A stretch of DNA of 64,000 nucleotides, from the NCBI RefSeq assembly GCF_020921035.1, contig NC_063151.1, positions 28,712,934-28,776,933 of the forward strand, read 5' to 3'. The position numbers and the translations under genes are program-made. The notes under the pieces are model-generated. The model was not told the origin of the DNA. It worked only from the letters and a program-made list of their open reading frames with translations, and ran no database searches. The stretch's first letter is position 1. The number at the start of each line of letters is the position of its first letter. This stretch comes from Rhodamnia argentea (taxonomy: Eukaryota > Streptophyta > Magnoliopsida > Myrtales > Myrtaceae). Below are positions 11,663-23,439 of the stretch, piece after piece.

Positions 11663-12839
11663 ATGGACAAGACTAGAGAAGGGAAGGCCAAGCATTTCAA
11701 ATGGTCAGGTCCAATGGAGCATAATTTTTAAGAGATACTAGTTGATGAGGCTTCAAAGGGGAACAAACCTTCAGCCACCTTTAAACCATCTTTCTTTGCT
11801 CGAGTTGCTGAAGCTATAAATGATAGATTTGGGACTAAATCTAAGCATGACCATGTGGACAATCATCTTAGAACTATTAAAAACAATTGGGCTATCATCC
11901 AAAAATTGCGGGTTAAGAGTGGATTTCAATGGGACCACAACTTGAAGATGATCACAATTCTTCGAAAGGAACTTTATGATGAAGAAATAATGGTAATATG
12001 CCTTTCGGGTTTCAATGTAACTTATACTCTTAGCATTGTTACTCATGGAAAAGGATGCATGTACCTATGGTGTTGGTTATTATTGTAACTTTACATGTCT
12101 GTTTGTCATATCCAGGTTGTTAGAAATTCATTGATCCATGAGGTTTCTTTTGCAACATGTTGAGATATGCAAAAATTGGAGGCTCCTATAGTTTTTTTGT
12201 TTGTTTATGCATCGTATGCTCTTTACATATACAAAACTAAGACATTGATAGATGATGAGCATATTGTATGTCTTGCTGTAATCGTAGCTGGCTTAATCTA
12301 CCTGTTTATATACTTGTGTTTTTATGATTTTTTTGCAGGCACATCCTACCCATGAGAAGTGCTTGAACAAGAAAATCGAGATGTACAATGTACTCACTCT
12401 GGTGGCTGGAAAAGACACGGCCACAAGAAACTTTGCAAAACAATTTGGTTACATTGACTTGTCTCCTACTGTGGATGCGAACTGCTCAATTGACTTAGAT
12501 GATAGTAGTGACAATACTACGGAAGGAATGGAAGATCCATCAAGAGTTAATAGAAAGTGAAGTCGTGCCACTAATAATGATGATAAATTTGCAATGCTCT
12601 CGGAGCAAATTGGAGAGGTTGCTTGTGCATTAAAAAAGATGAGTCAAAATCAGTTGGATGTTCTTGAGCTCTACCAAGAAGCGATGGAGGTTGAAGGTTT
12701 TGATGAAGCCACCCTTGTATATGCCTTTTGTTATTTGGTGGACAATGAGAAAGTTGCAAAAGCATTCATTATCAAGAGTGCCAAGCTAAAGAAGTTACGA
12801 CTTGAAGATTTTGTAAATAGAAGAGGAAATGGAAATTGA
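11663..12839 (+). pseudogene. Harbinger accessory Myb/SANT-like protein, broken by two stops
   Basis: This is the DNA-binding partner protein that PIF/Harbinger elements encode beside the transposase. Exon 1 (11663-11992) reads MDKTREGKAKHFKW..., with the Myb/SANT-like block 'FARVAEAINDRFG..' and 'HVDNHLRTIKNNW'. A GT-AG intron spans 11993-12338, with exon 2 starting at 12339 (AHPTHEKCLNKKIEMY). The C-terminal part 'LSEQIGEVACALKKM' to the stop at 12839 is in the same frame. Two in-frame stops break it: TAA in exon 1 after EHNF, and TGA at 12558-12560, where CGA to TGA decay is plausible. Otherwise the frame is well kept, so decay is fairly recent compared with neighbouring elements. Confidence 0.85.
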
Positions 12840-13559
12840 CAAGTATTAGACTTTGGATGTTTGCTCTTCATACTATCCGATACTATCTAAACTATGGACT
12901 TGTTTTTTTATTAGTTGTTGCAGTAGCTATCCAAGCAGGTTTTTCTAATGTTTCATGGAAAGATAGATACATTGGTACTAACCCAACTATGAAATGTTTT
13001 CTATCGGTTTGCTTTTTGAAATCATGTCCATTTTCCATTTCAGGAGAACACTTCCAGAGAGTCAGGTTTCCTTTTCATTTTGCGAGTTCAAACACTAGAT
13101 TTGCTAGAGTCCTCAAGAAAATCCATTTATTAAGTAACATTGACTTAATAAATTAATTTGGAAGTGAGAGGCCCACCATTGTGGCCGGTCGCCCGAGGCC
13201 GGCGAGCTTGACCTTGTGTGGCCGGTTGCTGGTCATCTCCGAGGCCTAGCGACCTGCGGAGGAAGAAGAAAAAGACAAAAGAAAAGGAAATAAAATTAAT
13301 AACTTATAATTAATAAAGAAATAATATAATATAAAAAATAGTATAAACCTTTTGGTGCTAATCAAATCGGCTTTTTTTTATATGTGAGATTAGTTATATT
13401 AAAATCGTTTTCTAAATGAGAACCAACACCAAAAAAAAAAAATATTCGGCAACATATTACTAAACAAAGAAAAACAAACCATTTTTCGGGGAAAAGGATT
13501 TCCAGGAAATCGCTTTCCGGAAAACGAATTCCCGGAAAATATTTTTCTTGAAACAAGCA
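12840..13559. other. Harbinger 3' flank and GC-rich foldback core
   Basis: 12840-13150 is the presumed untranslated tail of the Harbinger unit, without features. 13185-13262 carries a GC-rich core with 'ggccggcgagc' and 'gaggcctagcgacc' words, like the cores of the other foldback elements. 13480-13550 repeats 'ttccggaaa'-type words. No gene is seen. Confidence 0.4.
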
Positions 13560-14439
13560 CATCCTAAATCTTGTTCTTCCAACCCATTACATTGGCATTG
13601 GATCGAGGAGCAGACAAGTCACAAACTCTTTAAAATTGGTCCAGGCATTAACGTGGTGGTCCGTTTAATCTTCATACACTTGTTTGCACACTTCGCCTCT
13701 TCCTCCGTATCGTTTCATGAAACCCTCCACAGAAGACATCTCGTGACCACTCTCTTGCTCAGACTGAAAAAACAAAAAAAAAAATAATTTCTCGTGGAAG
13801 TTAGTTTTCTCCTGTTGATAAAACCTATGAGACAAAAAGTTGTATAGCTTTTGTATACCTTATCGTGTCTGGCAATGTCATTCCTGAGCCGCCCGATTAC
13901 TTGCAAAGCCTTCACTGTCTTGGGGTGGCCGAATAATAACCGGTCAAAAGCATCTTTCGTTATGAATGATATCTCCCATTCCCAGAAACGATGTCACAAA
14001 TATCAATTCGCTACCGATGCTGGTTAATGCAACGGGCGGGTACTCCTCCATCATCCGAACGTGGCTTTGGTGGAACTATTTGGCTTCCACCAAGTATGCT
14101 CTCACTTGGATTTTCATAAAGAAATCATTATCAAACCTAAAGCTACTTCAAAAAGACCAACAAGGAACTTCCCACTTTGGATGTCCTACAATTATGCTAG
14201 GAAACTAAAGAGTAGACTTCCACGTCAACGATTTAGGGCTGAAATTAGCTAGGCAAACTACATTGGTAATTCGACCCAAAAAAAAAAAAAGTTGTTCCCT
14301 AGCAGTCTGACAAGACTGTCATTATTTTTTGACCCCGCGATTTTTCAATTAATGAGTGCTTTATGCAAAACACGTGGTGATGGTGTGTGCATCTACGATC
14401 GAAATAACCGACAAGTACTACCGGACTGTCATGGAAGCA

Positions 14440-14575
14440 TTTTTCAAAAAAAAAAAACTACATTGGTAATTCATTACAAGGTTTAGGACTACATTGGCAA
14501 GCTCTCAAAAGGTCTAGGACTAAATTGGCTACTGGATTACAACTTTTTGGACAATTGCCCCTAATTAGGACCGAC
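14440..14575. repeat. Foldback-element arm inside the terpene synthase pseudogene
   Basis: Contains 'aaggtttaggactacattggc', 'aggactaaattggc' and the end 'tttttggacaattgcccct'. These match the arm and terminus of the 9178-9742 element. Confidence 0.5.
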
Positions 14576-15639
14576 TGTTCAATTTTCCCAAATTTTACAT
14601 GTCGAACATTTTGTGAAAGCCTGTCAATCATAAATGCATTGTCATCTGTTCATTCGATGGCCTCCATCACTACTTTTAGCTCGCTTGATTAAAAGAAACT
14701 ATTGATGTGAGATTGTTTAGTTCGACTAATGAAAAGCAACTTCACAGTAGAAAAACTACTGATATATCAATTTCATTGCAAAAGACGAATCAAGAAAGTT
14801 GTGTGCGCCCTTCGTTATTGAAGTGATTGATTTTGTTTTCCTAACCGGGCAGAAATCAAGTGTTAAGGCAATCTCTCTCGAGGCTGTTTATGAGTTCATA
14901 CAATTAGAGGAGAGACTTGACCACTGTTTATAGAGTTTCACCGTCTCACCACAGCCGAGCTCAACTCGGCTCGCACAAGCCAAGCCAATATTAAACTGAT
15001 TAAGAATCTTTATATCTTACCTTATTAGATCAACCCCGTAAAACGGTAAATTATAATCTCAATTAAAGTAGCCCGCATCAGCAAAACTCTTTATCCTCCC
15101 ATTCTCACAAACGAAGTGGTTGGTACGTGATCTTGATGGAACCATTTGGCTTCAGCAAAAGTACCCTGTTACGGGTTTTTTTCGTCTGAGCAAGAGAGAA
15201 CAAACGATGCAAAACGTTTTGGTCGCTCCTCATATCCCATCAATATAGAACTACTTGGCGACGAAGAAGAACTTTGGAAATGCAACTTGCACGCATCTTT
15301 TTTTTGTTCTTTCTTGGATCAACATGGTAATTGGATAATCAGATCGCCTAATACACAAGGTAGTTCATTGGAGAGTTACGCATCTTCTATGGACAACTGG
15401 TGAAAGAGAAAGGCGCGATATGGGAGTTCGATAGTCAATTACATAATCGAATTCTCACACGTCGTCAGACAACAACGGTTATGAACAATTTTCTTCTAGA
15501 CTAATAGAGATACCGATAGAAACTATATTCTCATTGCCAGTCTGAATTAAAAATAGTTGAACGGATGCAATATGGAAAGTTCTTACCGCTTCTTTTGCAT
15601 AGTAGAGCTCGTATGATGTTCCCTTATGTTAGGATTAGG

Positions 15640-15990
15640 CGCACAAAAGCAACAAAATAGAGAGTAAATGTGAGAAAAAGAAATCAAGACACATAGGTTT
15701 ATCTAAGTTTACCCTTAAACTAGGGCTACATCTAGCAGAGTATTCCATTATAATTAACACCTTCCACCTCTCTATTACAACTCTCAATTACAAGAGAAAG
15801 AGAGATTATATTAAACAATAGTTATTCATGGGCCCAAACCCAAACTATAAATAAAACACATACTCAAACTAAAAAAGCTCCGTGACGTCCAGGAGGCACT
15901 ATCCCCTTGAAATCCCCATCGGAGCGGCCCTCGTATTCTCACTTGATCACCAAAGAGCGAGATTTTTGTGCTTTCATATAGATGGAGAGT
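15640..15990 (-). mobile_element. Copia-type LTR-like fragment inside the pseudogene
   Basis: This stretch interrupts terpene synthase exon 5. It starts near 'tgttaggatt' (15627), a common LTR terminus, and contains 'caagacacataggtttat' and 'ctcccaccttccacctctc'-like low-complexity DNA of the type found in reversed copia LTRs. The second terminus and a clear target duplication were not identified, so the boundaries are approximate. Confidence 0.4.
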
Positions 15991-16429
15991 ATGAACCGCA
16001 CCCCAACGCATTCTCGGGCATTGCTTTCCCAGTATCATCATAAACATCAGGAAGTGCCTTATAGTATACTTGCATGTACTTCGGCAGTCCATCTATGGCA
16101 TCAATGCTCCACCCGCAATCCTAATGGAAATACGCCAGATTGTTATATGGATACCATCGAGAGCTCGTATTTTTGTTTCTGGATGAGCAAGACCTCAGTT
16201 ATTACCTTTCAATAGCTTCAGTGAAGAGTTCCAATTCTTCCAGAGACATCATAGATGTCATCAATAATGGAAGTCATGCTTGGTCAGAATTCTTCTAGCG
16301 AGTACGAACTCTGGCTCGTAATATACTCCCAGAATCCAGAAGTAGCACTCCACAAGCCTGTCTCTTGCAAATGGAAAGTTCCTCTGCTACGTCTGATTCC
16401 CTCCACCACCTGTAAATTATTTGCCAAAT

Positions 16430-17200
16430 CCAATGCATGTTAGGCACTTCATTTATCAAATACTTCAGTATTGTTAGACAATATGGACCGACGAATTCAC
16501 ATGACTCGGTTCTCTTTGAAATATGTAACTGAGGGTTTAGCTACGATCTGCAGATGGAGAACAGTTTGCGCCGCAAAGAAAACAGAGAGAAAAGGGGAAG
16601 AAGAGTTGGGAACTATGAAAAGTTTGCGCTCCATTTAAGAGTTGTAATTGAATAGCCTCATGCATTGTTTACCCTAATTGCGGTGCCTCCTGTCGGAGCT
16701 AAATGCATGTTGGTGATTGCTCCTCCACAACCTGAAAACCTTCGATTATGTCCACCGGGGCATCACTTCCTCCAAATTCTTTGTAATCCCGAACTTTTGC
16801 CGATATGATAAAACTATCGTCGGACTGTAAAAATTGGCAGCTCGCACGGACAAAGAATTTGTTAAAAAAGGAACGGTTATCTTGTGTATCATTTTCTATA
16901 TCAAAATGTTTTGTACAATGAAGTTATTTATAACATTTGTATTATAGCTAATGAAAAGGAAAGAAATTATACTAATTCTACTTCCCTGGAATGTACGTGA
17001 TCATTTCCTTAATTCAAGGATTTGATTGTCTCGATTTCTTCATCGATTAATTGTCAATTAAGGGCATAATTCATGCATATCCCTAACAAATGCAAGTAGA
17101 CGGAGTTGGCATTGGATTAGGCAAGTTCCACCAAAGCTTAAATTTTGCCGGTGTAACATTGTTACCCCAAACTTTGCCCAATGTGACACCCATACACCAA
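16430..17200. other. Intergenic, no recognised gene
   Basis: The stretch may include degraded promoter-side DNA of the terpene synthase pseudogene. Nothing matches exons 1-3. 16850-17090 resembles decayed LTR sequence (for example 'ttaattcaaggatttgattgt') but was not assigned. Confidence 0.35.
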
Positions 17201-17229
17201 ATTCTTTTTCCGTACCACTAACACCCCCA

Positions 17230-17720
17230 AACGTATATTACAAAAACTAACTTGGTTACTGATGTCCAGTTGTAGTTTGTTCTTTTTTCTCTTTTCTAGA
17301 ACCATATATCAACTTGGTTGGTAATATCCAGTTAGTTCTTTTTCAGCTGTAATCATCCAAGTTCTAATTGAAGAGAGGTTTTTAGCCTCATTTTAAGCAT
17401 TGGTTTTTAATATCTTATTCCTAGGGAGTTTCTGAAACCTGTCATTCAAGAGAGTTGAGAGCATGAGAAACTCCTATTTTGTCATTGATTCTTGTGGGTT
17501 CAGTTGTAATCTAGGATTGGACAATGCTTGATGTAAGTGTCTCAAACAATTGTAATCTTCTCTTTGTTGACTGCAGTAGAATGATCTTGTCGATCTCTGC
17601 CCGTGGAGTAGGCACATTGCCAAACCACGTAAATCCACCGTGGTCGAATTTCATTTTATGCTTTATTTCTCACTCAAATTGCATCGTTTGTTTGCTCTTT
17701 TGCATTAGTCCTAAGAGATA
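17230..17720 (+). mobile_element. Copia-type LTR remnant
   Basis: Contains 'cccgtggagtaggcacattgc' followed by 'caaaccacgtaaatccaccg', a signature segment of many plant Ty1/copia LTRs. No internal coding region lies on either side, so it is likely a decayed solo LTR. Boundaries are approximate. Confidence 0.5.
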
Positions 17721-18321
17721 ACAAACTAAAGTACTTGCCTCTTCAAACTCTGTTAAGTCATATAGTCAGAAGTAACCCATGCCGTTCTCAACGATTAAGC
17801 GCACGGAATGCTTTTGCCCCTCAGATGACAAATAGCATATTCAAACTTTGGGATTCTGCCTCACCGACACCTACTGATGTGAAAACCAGGCAAAGGTAAC
17901 ATTTGTTGAACAACACATCTTGTTGCAATAATCCCGTGAATCGACTAAAAGTTTGCAGAATTACAGTCCAGGATAATAAAGAGTCGCTTCTGAATAATTT
18001 CTGCAGAATGTACAGCAATTGTGATAATTGCGGAACTGCTATAAAATGACTAAATATATCAGTCACTTCCTTGTCGTGCATGAAAGGCGATGTCATGTTT
18101 CACAAGTGAATTACATTCTGTCATATTTTATAGTTTAACTTCAATGGGTATATGAGGATGAGGTGTCTATGGCTTTAACTTAACAGAAAGGTCACTTTTA
18201 TGCATATAAATGCGAGAGAGATTATGAAGCTGCTGATTGTTTCCAAGTTGAGAAACAGCATTTTGTGCCTATGGAAGTAGCACATTTACTGTAAGATGCA
18301 AGTTTGGTAATGTTAAGTCTA
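17721..18321. other. Intergenic, nothing recognised
   Basis: No coding, RNA or repeat signature was found. Confidence 0.35.
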
Positions 18322-18960
18322 GGGAAAATTACCAAAAATAGGTCATAAACATATTACACTTGTGTCAATTCAATCCTAAACTTTTCAATTTGGCCAAAAT
18401 AGATTTAAACCTTCTGACAATTTGTCAATTCAGTCCTTCCGGCTAATTTTGATCGAAAATTACTAAAGTGGACGTGGGACGTCCTATGTGACACATTTGG
18501 CACCGACGTAGACTTCTAATTTTTTTATAATTTGTTTTTTTTTTTCTTTTTCCTTTTTTCTTTTTTTTCTTTTTTTTTCTCGTTTAAGCCCAGCGAGAGT
18601 CGCCAATCACAGGTGAGGGCGAGCCAAACCTTGTTGACCACTAGGTGAGGACCACGAAGCCCTTGCCAATCGCGGGCGTGGGCCGTGAAGCCTTCACCGA
18701 ACTTCGTAGAAAGAAAGAAAATAAGAAAATAAATAAACAAAATATAGTATAAAAGAATAATAAAGACTATCCACATCGGCGTTGGTTGTCTATCCAACGT
18801 GGCACTACCGATGTCCACTTAGGGATTTCTGCCTAAATTTGCCGGAAAGACTAAATTGGCAAACCATTATAAGGTTCAAAACTAAATTGATCAAATTGAA
18901 AGGTTTAATACTGAATTGGCACAAATATAATATATTTATGGCTTTTTTGATAATTTTGCC
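18322..18960. mobile_element. Foldback element, about 640 bp, with GC-rich core
   Basis: The left end gggaaaattaccaaaaa mirrors the right end ttttttgataattttgcc. The arms continue to mirror for about 150-200 bp: 'ttgtgtcaattcaatcctaaac' against 'ggtttaatactgaattggcacaa', and 'gacgtgggacgtcc' against 'ccaacgtggc'. The core at about 18590-18700 is GC-rich and contains 'ggtgagggcgagcc'. The element is non-coding. Nine bases on each side do not match convincingly. Confidence 0.65.
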
Positions 18961-20179
18961 GTCAAATATCCATAAAAAGTTGGCATCTATTGGCTCCTGT
19001 AAAAGGTCTAAGAAAAGAAGTCTATTATTAACGAAAGAATTACATTGTGAATTTTGTGATTAAAAATGATTAGAAATACCTTGTACTTGTTTACTGAAAA
19101 AAAGAACCATCTTTGTTACATGGACTAGAATGAAATCATAGAAATGAACAAATTATCATACGATACAAGAATTGTCTATGATACATATACTAACTTAATT
19201 GACCTATTCATCGATATGATATGTTCACTAAAGAAATTGTCTAGTGATCGATTACGCCTATGGCCCCACCAATGTGATTTCCCCATTCTCTTATGAAATG
19301 CAACAACTGAAAAGGCTTCCTTTTTACTTGAATGTGCGACATTTCTACTACGATGAAATTATGTTGCTCTGTTGCTGCACGTATTGCCTCAATATTAAAC
19401 ATAAACAATTGATAGAAATAATAGTTCGAGCACGTAAAAATTGGGCGTGGGATCAAAATTTTCCATTCTTGTTGAAAATATCGTTTGAGGGAGAGAATTT
19501 TTCATTTCGTGTTAGCTAATTTATTTCGCGAAACGAACGCATACCATTCGCCGTATAATAAACTCGTCAAAAGTCGACGGAGGCTCAAGTAGCTTTGGAA
19601 AGACAGAACAGCGATGGGCTGCACATCATTTCAAAGGGGACTTATTCGGAATGTCCAGAGCCTCTGCGTCAACTAAGATCCTGATGATTCCGGATGTCCT
19701 AAACCCGATAAATACGATGTACAAAATAAAAATCCTCTCTCTACACTTTCTGCAAGCTTAGTCGAATATGTGCTGATATACTTTCAAAAGTATGATCAAC
19801 TCATTGAAGGCATAATCCAGCAGGAGACATGAGCTGCTTTGACAACGGAACTTCGTCACTTTGCACATAATATAGAATAGCACGTCCTCACGATAAAACC
19901 TAATAATGGAATTTAATGGAACTTATATACACAAGGATGTCTGCTGTAAGGAAAAGTAGATACAAAAGATCACGCAAGAACAACAGGTAGCTAAAATAAA
20001 GAATGAACAAACAGAAAGATAGAATACCATTAGGCAGTTGGAACATGAATATAACAGGGCAAGCTATTGGATCACATGGTGAAGACGATCTGCAACGCCA
20101 TGTACATCCAATAACTCTTATTACTAAGATGGGGTTTTTCAGTTTTTTCTCCGTGAATATTTGAAACTCCGGCCCATTT
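18961..20179. other. Intergenic and 3' flank of the GRAS gene
   Basis: 19900-20179 probably includes the 3'UTR of the minus-strand GRAS gene. The rest has no recognisable gene or repeat. Confidence 0.4.
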
Positions 20180-21898
20180 TCAGTACCATGCAGAAGCAGA
20201 AACCAGGAACCTGTCTTTCCAGCCCAGAAGCATGCCACCATCCTTCTCTACCAACGTATAATTCTCAGAGTAGTACCTCAGCAGGTTCCTTATGACTGAA
20301 TTAACGTAGCTACTTAAAGGGTATTGCCTAAATCCTGCCATCGTCAATCTAGACTTCCACTTACCGAACAGCTCGTGCCGCTCCACCCTCTCCTTCCCCT
20401 CGCACGCAATGATGTTCACAATGTCCCTAGCCAAACAGTGCTGCTCTACGTTTATCCTCTCCTTCCTGTCTCTAGGCAGGGTCACGTCGATGGACTCGAA
20501 CATTGCCAAGTAGTAGTCGAGGGTCTCCACAAACCTAGTCAGAAACGGCGTCGTGTTCGTGTTTGACTCCTGCTCGATCAATGTGATCACTTTCGGAGAA
20601 AGCGATTTCACCATCCTCAGGAGCCCATCCCTTGGATTGGTGACGTCAACACTCTCGTCTGGCGTGTGGTGTAGCTGGAGTGGGAAGTTCACTGCGAGAG
20701 CTTCCCCAGGCCTGACATCAAGCATGCCACGAGTAACATCTGGGGCAAACACCGGCAAACCGTTGAACTCCACCGGGATCTTAAATTCCTCAGAGATAGC
20801 CGCCAACCTTCCAGCAACTGCTTCCAATCCGGCCCCACGAGCGTACTTGGAGACCAAGTCATCAATCCCTGTAATCCGCACGTAAGGGGGACCGCTAGGT
20901 CTCAAGGCAAGCGCTTGAAGGAGAGTCATCCACTGGGTGCCCTGAGCAATTTGGAAGTCTATGATGTGTATCCGATCCTCGTTTTTGCATGCTTCGGCAA
21001 TGGCTCCATTCGCCGCCATGTACCCAAACTTCAAGTATGGGCAGATCTCATACAGAATGTGCATGTAGGAAAGCAAGTCTTTGCCTTCAGGCTCTCTGCA
21101 TCGAAGGGCACGGTAGATGTTAGAACCCGATTCCTCTTTCCTGGCCACAAGTCCTTCTATCATGTAGGCACCAAGACGCTGTAAGGGCTCTCCACTGATG
21201 GATACAGCACTCCTGGCTTTTTCAATCAACTTCTCAAATTCGTGCATGTTGTTATCAGAAAGAGATTTCGCACAGGCAATCAGCAGCTGCTTCAAATCAC
21301 CTGGAGGAACATCTTGAACCGATGATTCCTCAACAGTTTCTTTATGTTTCTCCGCATGAACGCTTTTACCCGTTTGGCTCTGAATGAAAGCAACAGCATC
21401 CTCAGGGCGAATAAATTGTGAACCATGGGGATTTTGGTCCCACATGAGTTCCCCAATAGAAGTATCTGTGACACGCATTTCTTGTTTATCATCCATTAAG
21501 ACGTTCTCTAGCTCTTGTAAGGTATAAGCTGCGTTCTGTGAATGAAGCTCATTTTGCAGTGAGATGGGCCTACCAGAACATGAAAGCAAGCTGTCTCTGC
21601 ACCCGTCTTGTGATGGGCTTGACCTTTGGAAACAGCTGGTGGTCTCGAGTGAAGAGTTACAAGAAGAGCTAACTCCTGAATAATTGTCCGTAGAACTGTG
21701 CTGCTCCTGACTATCGCTTAACACGCTGAGTGTCTCACTATCAAAGTGTGTCGAAAAGGGTGAGATAGGAGATTCCCTAATTTCAAACTTCGAATGCCCA
21801 AATAACCTGCTGGGAAGAGATGGAACAGTTGGATGAGAAGATGTGAAAGATAAGCCAGCACCTGTCTCACTGTATCTGTATGGTGGGTGTGATTCCAT
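20180..21898 (-). CDS. GRAS transcription factor, PAT1/SCL13 type
   Basis: Single coding exon, 572 residues. GRAS proteins are plant nuclear/cytoplasmic transcription regulators; the PAT1 branch acts in phytochrome and stress signalling. The N-terminal 190 residues are Ser-rich and variable, with 'FIRPEDAVAFIQSQ'-like sequence. The GRAS domain runs from about residue 197 (DLKQLLIACAKSLS). Seen in order: the leucine heptad region, the VHIID-type motif IHIIDFQIAQGTQW at 310, PFLTRF (PFYRE block) near 451, RVERHE at 504 (RVER), and the SAW region ending LLGWKDRFLVSASAW. All blocks are intact, so it should be functional. The 5' leader is interrupted by a probable intron (donor at 23255-23256, acceptor at 22037-22038), and a TATA box lies at 23431. 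Assignment to the PAT1/SCL13 branch is by overall resemblance; the exact orthologue is not certain. Confidence 0.93.
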   Translation of the reverse strand: MESHPPYRYSETGAGLSFTSSHPTVPSLPSRLFGHSKFEIRESPISPFSTHFDSETLSVLSDSQEQHSSTDNYSGVSSSCNSSLETTSCFQRSSPSQDGCRDSLLSCSGRPISLQNELHSQNAAYTLQELENVLMDDKQEMRVTDTSIGELMWDQNPHGSQFIRPEDAVAFIQSQTGKSVHAEKHKETVEESSVQDVPPGDLKQLLIACAKSLSDNNMHEFEKLIEKARSAVSISGEPLQRLGAYMIEGLVARKEESGSNIYRALRCREPEGKDLLSYMHILYEICPYLKFGYMAANGAIAEACKNEDRIHIIDFQIAQGTQWMTLLQALALRPSGPPYVRITGIDDLVSKYARGAGLEAVAGRLAAISEEFKIPVEFNGLPVFAPDVTRGMLDVRPGEALAVNFPLQLHHTPDESVDVTNPRDGLLRMVKSLSPKVITLIEQESNTNTTPFLTRFVETLDYYLAMFESIDVTLPRDRKERINVEQHCLARDIVNIIACEGKERVERHELFGKWKSRLTMAGFRQYPLSSYVNSVIRNLLRYYSENYTLVEKDGGMLLGWKDRFLVSASAWY

Positions 21899-22035
21899 GC
21901 TTTAGCAGTATCATGAGCCTCTGGTCAGAAAACTCTCAGTTAGCTCATAATAGATCACAACAGGAGATGTATCCCCTGGGCTTTCCAATAGCTAGTGGAC
22001 TTTCAACAGTGGCTCAGGATGAACAGATATAGCCC

Positions 22036-23405
22036 CCTGCAATTATTTGCAGATGCTAGTTAAGTCCCACGGTCATTAAGATGTACAGAGGCACTAAGGA
22101 TAAAGGATTTTGTGAGGTGCAAAATAGAGAGGATCGAGAACAGAAGATCCAAGCTTCATGAAACACGCACGAGAAAAGGAAGACTAAAACAGCCAAAGCG
22201 AATACAAAAGATAGGATTTGCCCTATTGAATCTCATGTCTGTAACATGCACGCACGGACACCCAAACAGAGAGTATCGATATCAGTTTATTTTGATTTTT
22301 AAACAGATGAAATTCCACTGTCTTAAGAAATCAAAACTGAAATATCCCTTGTTATCAGAATCTGAAAATGTTGCATTTGAGGTTATTGTTTCAGGTTCTG
22401 TTAGGACCTCTTTTTGTTCAAAAGCCTAGGCAACTCAAAAAATGTAGAACTCTGAGTTATAAGCTATTCAATACTTGCATCTCAACTAGCTCTTGGACGA
22501 AACTCAGGCAGAGAGGTTGCCAGGTGGCTTACAAGCTCTCAGAAAAGACATCCTTGGCTCTAAGCTCTCATTCCTCATAACTGCACATATACTACTCTCT
22601 TTGTTCATTGTGAAGACTATTTTGTACTAGGAAACTAAAAAATCTAGATGCCATCCATGCTTATGGCACTCTACAAGCTTTACACAACCAAAAACAATGT
22701 AAAAGCTTCACTTCTTTCGCTTCAAAAGAAGTTTCAAATCCGCGAGAAAAAATTCATGAAACAAAAGCACCTAGATCAATCAACTCTCGATTTCAACTCG
22801 GTTCAAGAAAAAAATTTGAAATCGTAAACTCAAAGAAACTTCACCATAGGTTATACTTTTGTAGTGTCTCGATACAACAGAGAAACCAAGATGTTAGTGG
22901 CTCAAAAAGAAGAAGAATCGAAACCCAACTATTTAAATGAAGATAAACACATTCAAATGTCCTCAAACACCTGTGCGGCAGTATTACAAGAGGAGCAGAA
23001 GCATACCAGAACAACGCCCTCATCATTCATCAACCCCTTGCTTAATCAACCCAACTCAAATCCCAAAATCGCCGACCAAAAGAACACAACAGAGTTCGAC
23101 AGCGAATTGGCTATGTCTCCTCAGTCTTTGTTTTCATCAGGCCCAAACAGAAAAAAAAAAAAAAAAACACAACATCAAACACAACACTAACTCCACCACA
23201 TGTAGATGAACTTTCGGAAAAAAAGCAGAATGAAAAAATGAACGGCGGTGGATTACCTCAGCTCACACGACACCTCCGGAGTCAAAATCGAGGAACTCTG
23301 ACCGCCTTCGAAGAGAAATCTGACAAAATGTTCTTCGTTCCTATGTTTTTCGCGTGAGGCGACTCGGAATTGGAGTTCGACGACGAAGAATCGAAAGAAG
23401 ACGAA
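22036..23405 (-). promoter_or_regulatory. 5' leader of the GRAS gene with intron
   Basis: The leader exon 1 is about 23405-23257, ending ..GAG before GTAATCC on the minus strand. The intron runs to an acceptor (aattgcag) at 22037. The second leader exon is 22036-21899. Leader introns are common in this subfamily. The splice sites are inferred from sequence only. Confidence 0.5.
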
Positions 23406-23430
23406 AGAAGACGAAGCTCGCATGTGGTCG

Positions 23431-23438
23431 TTTATATA
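23431..23438 (-). promoter_or_regulatory. TATA box of the GRAS gene
   Basis: Reads TATATAAA on the minus strand, about 175 bp upstream of the proposed leader donor site. Confidence 0.55.
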
Positions 23439-23439
23439 G

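Larger units (their letters stand above)
13565..16425 (-). pseudogene. Terpene synthase pseudogene (exons 7 to 4), fragmented
   Basis: Pieces align in order with the intact gene at 3239-5924. Exon 7 lies at about 13765-13565 with an internal deletion that removes the centre. Exon 6 lies at about 14120-13860, with frame damage near 13970 and a stop from CAA/TAA change. A second partial exon 6 lies at about 15180-15080. Exon 5 is split into 15640-15590 and about 16120-16010 by inserted LTR-like DNA. Exon 4 lies at about 16415-16205 and has lost the part encoding the DDxxD region's first Asp residues. Exons 1-3 are not found. The duplicated exon 6 suggests either two merged copies or a local duplication. 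It is non-functional. Confidence 0.85.

Noticed and set aside
15622..16030. Possible TTCCC target duplication around the LTR-like insert in the terpene synthase pseudogene
   Set aside because: The implied element ends do not look like LTR termini, and surrounding exon sequence is also deleted, so the match may be chance.
18313..18969. 9-bp target duplication for the 18322-18960 foldback element
   Set aside because: The flanking nonamers do not match.
20324..20885. Plus-strand ORFs over the GRAS gene
   Set aside because: Antisense shadows of a conserved coding exon.
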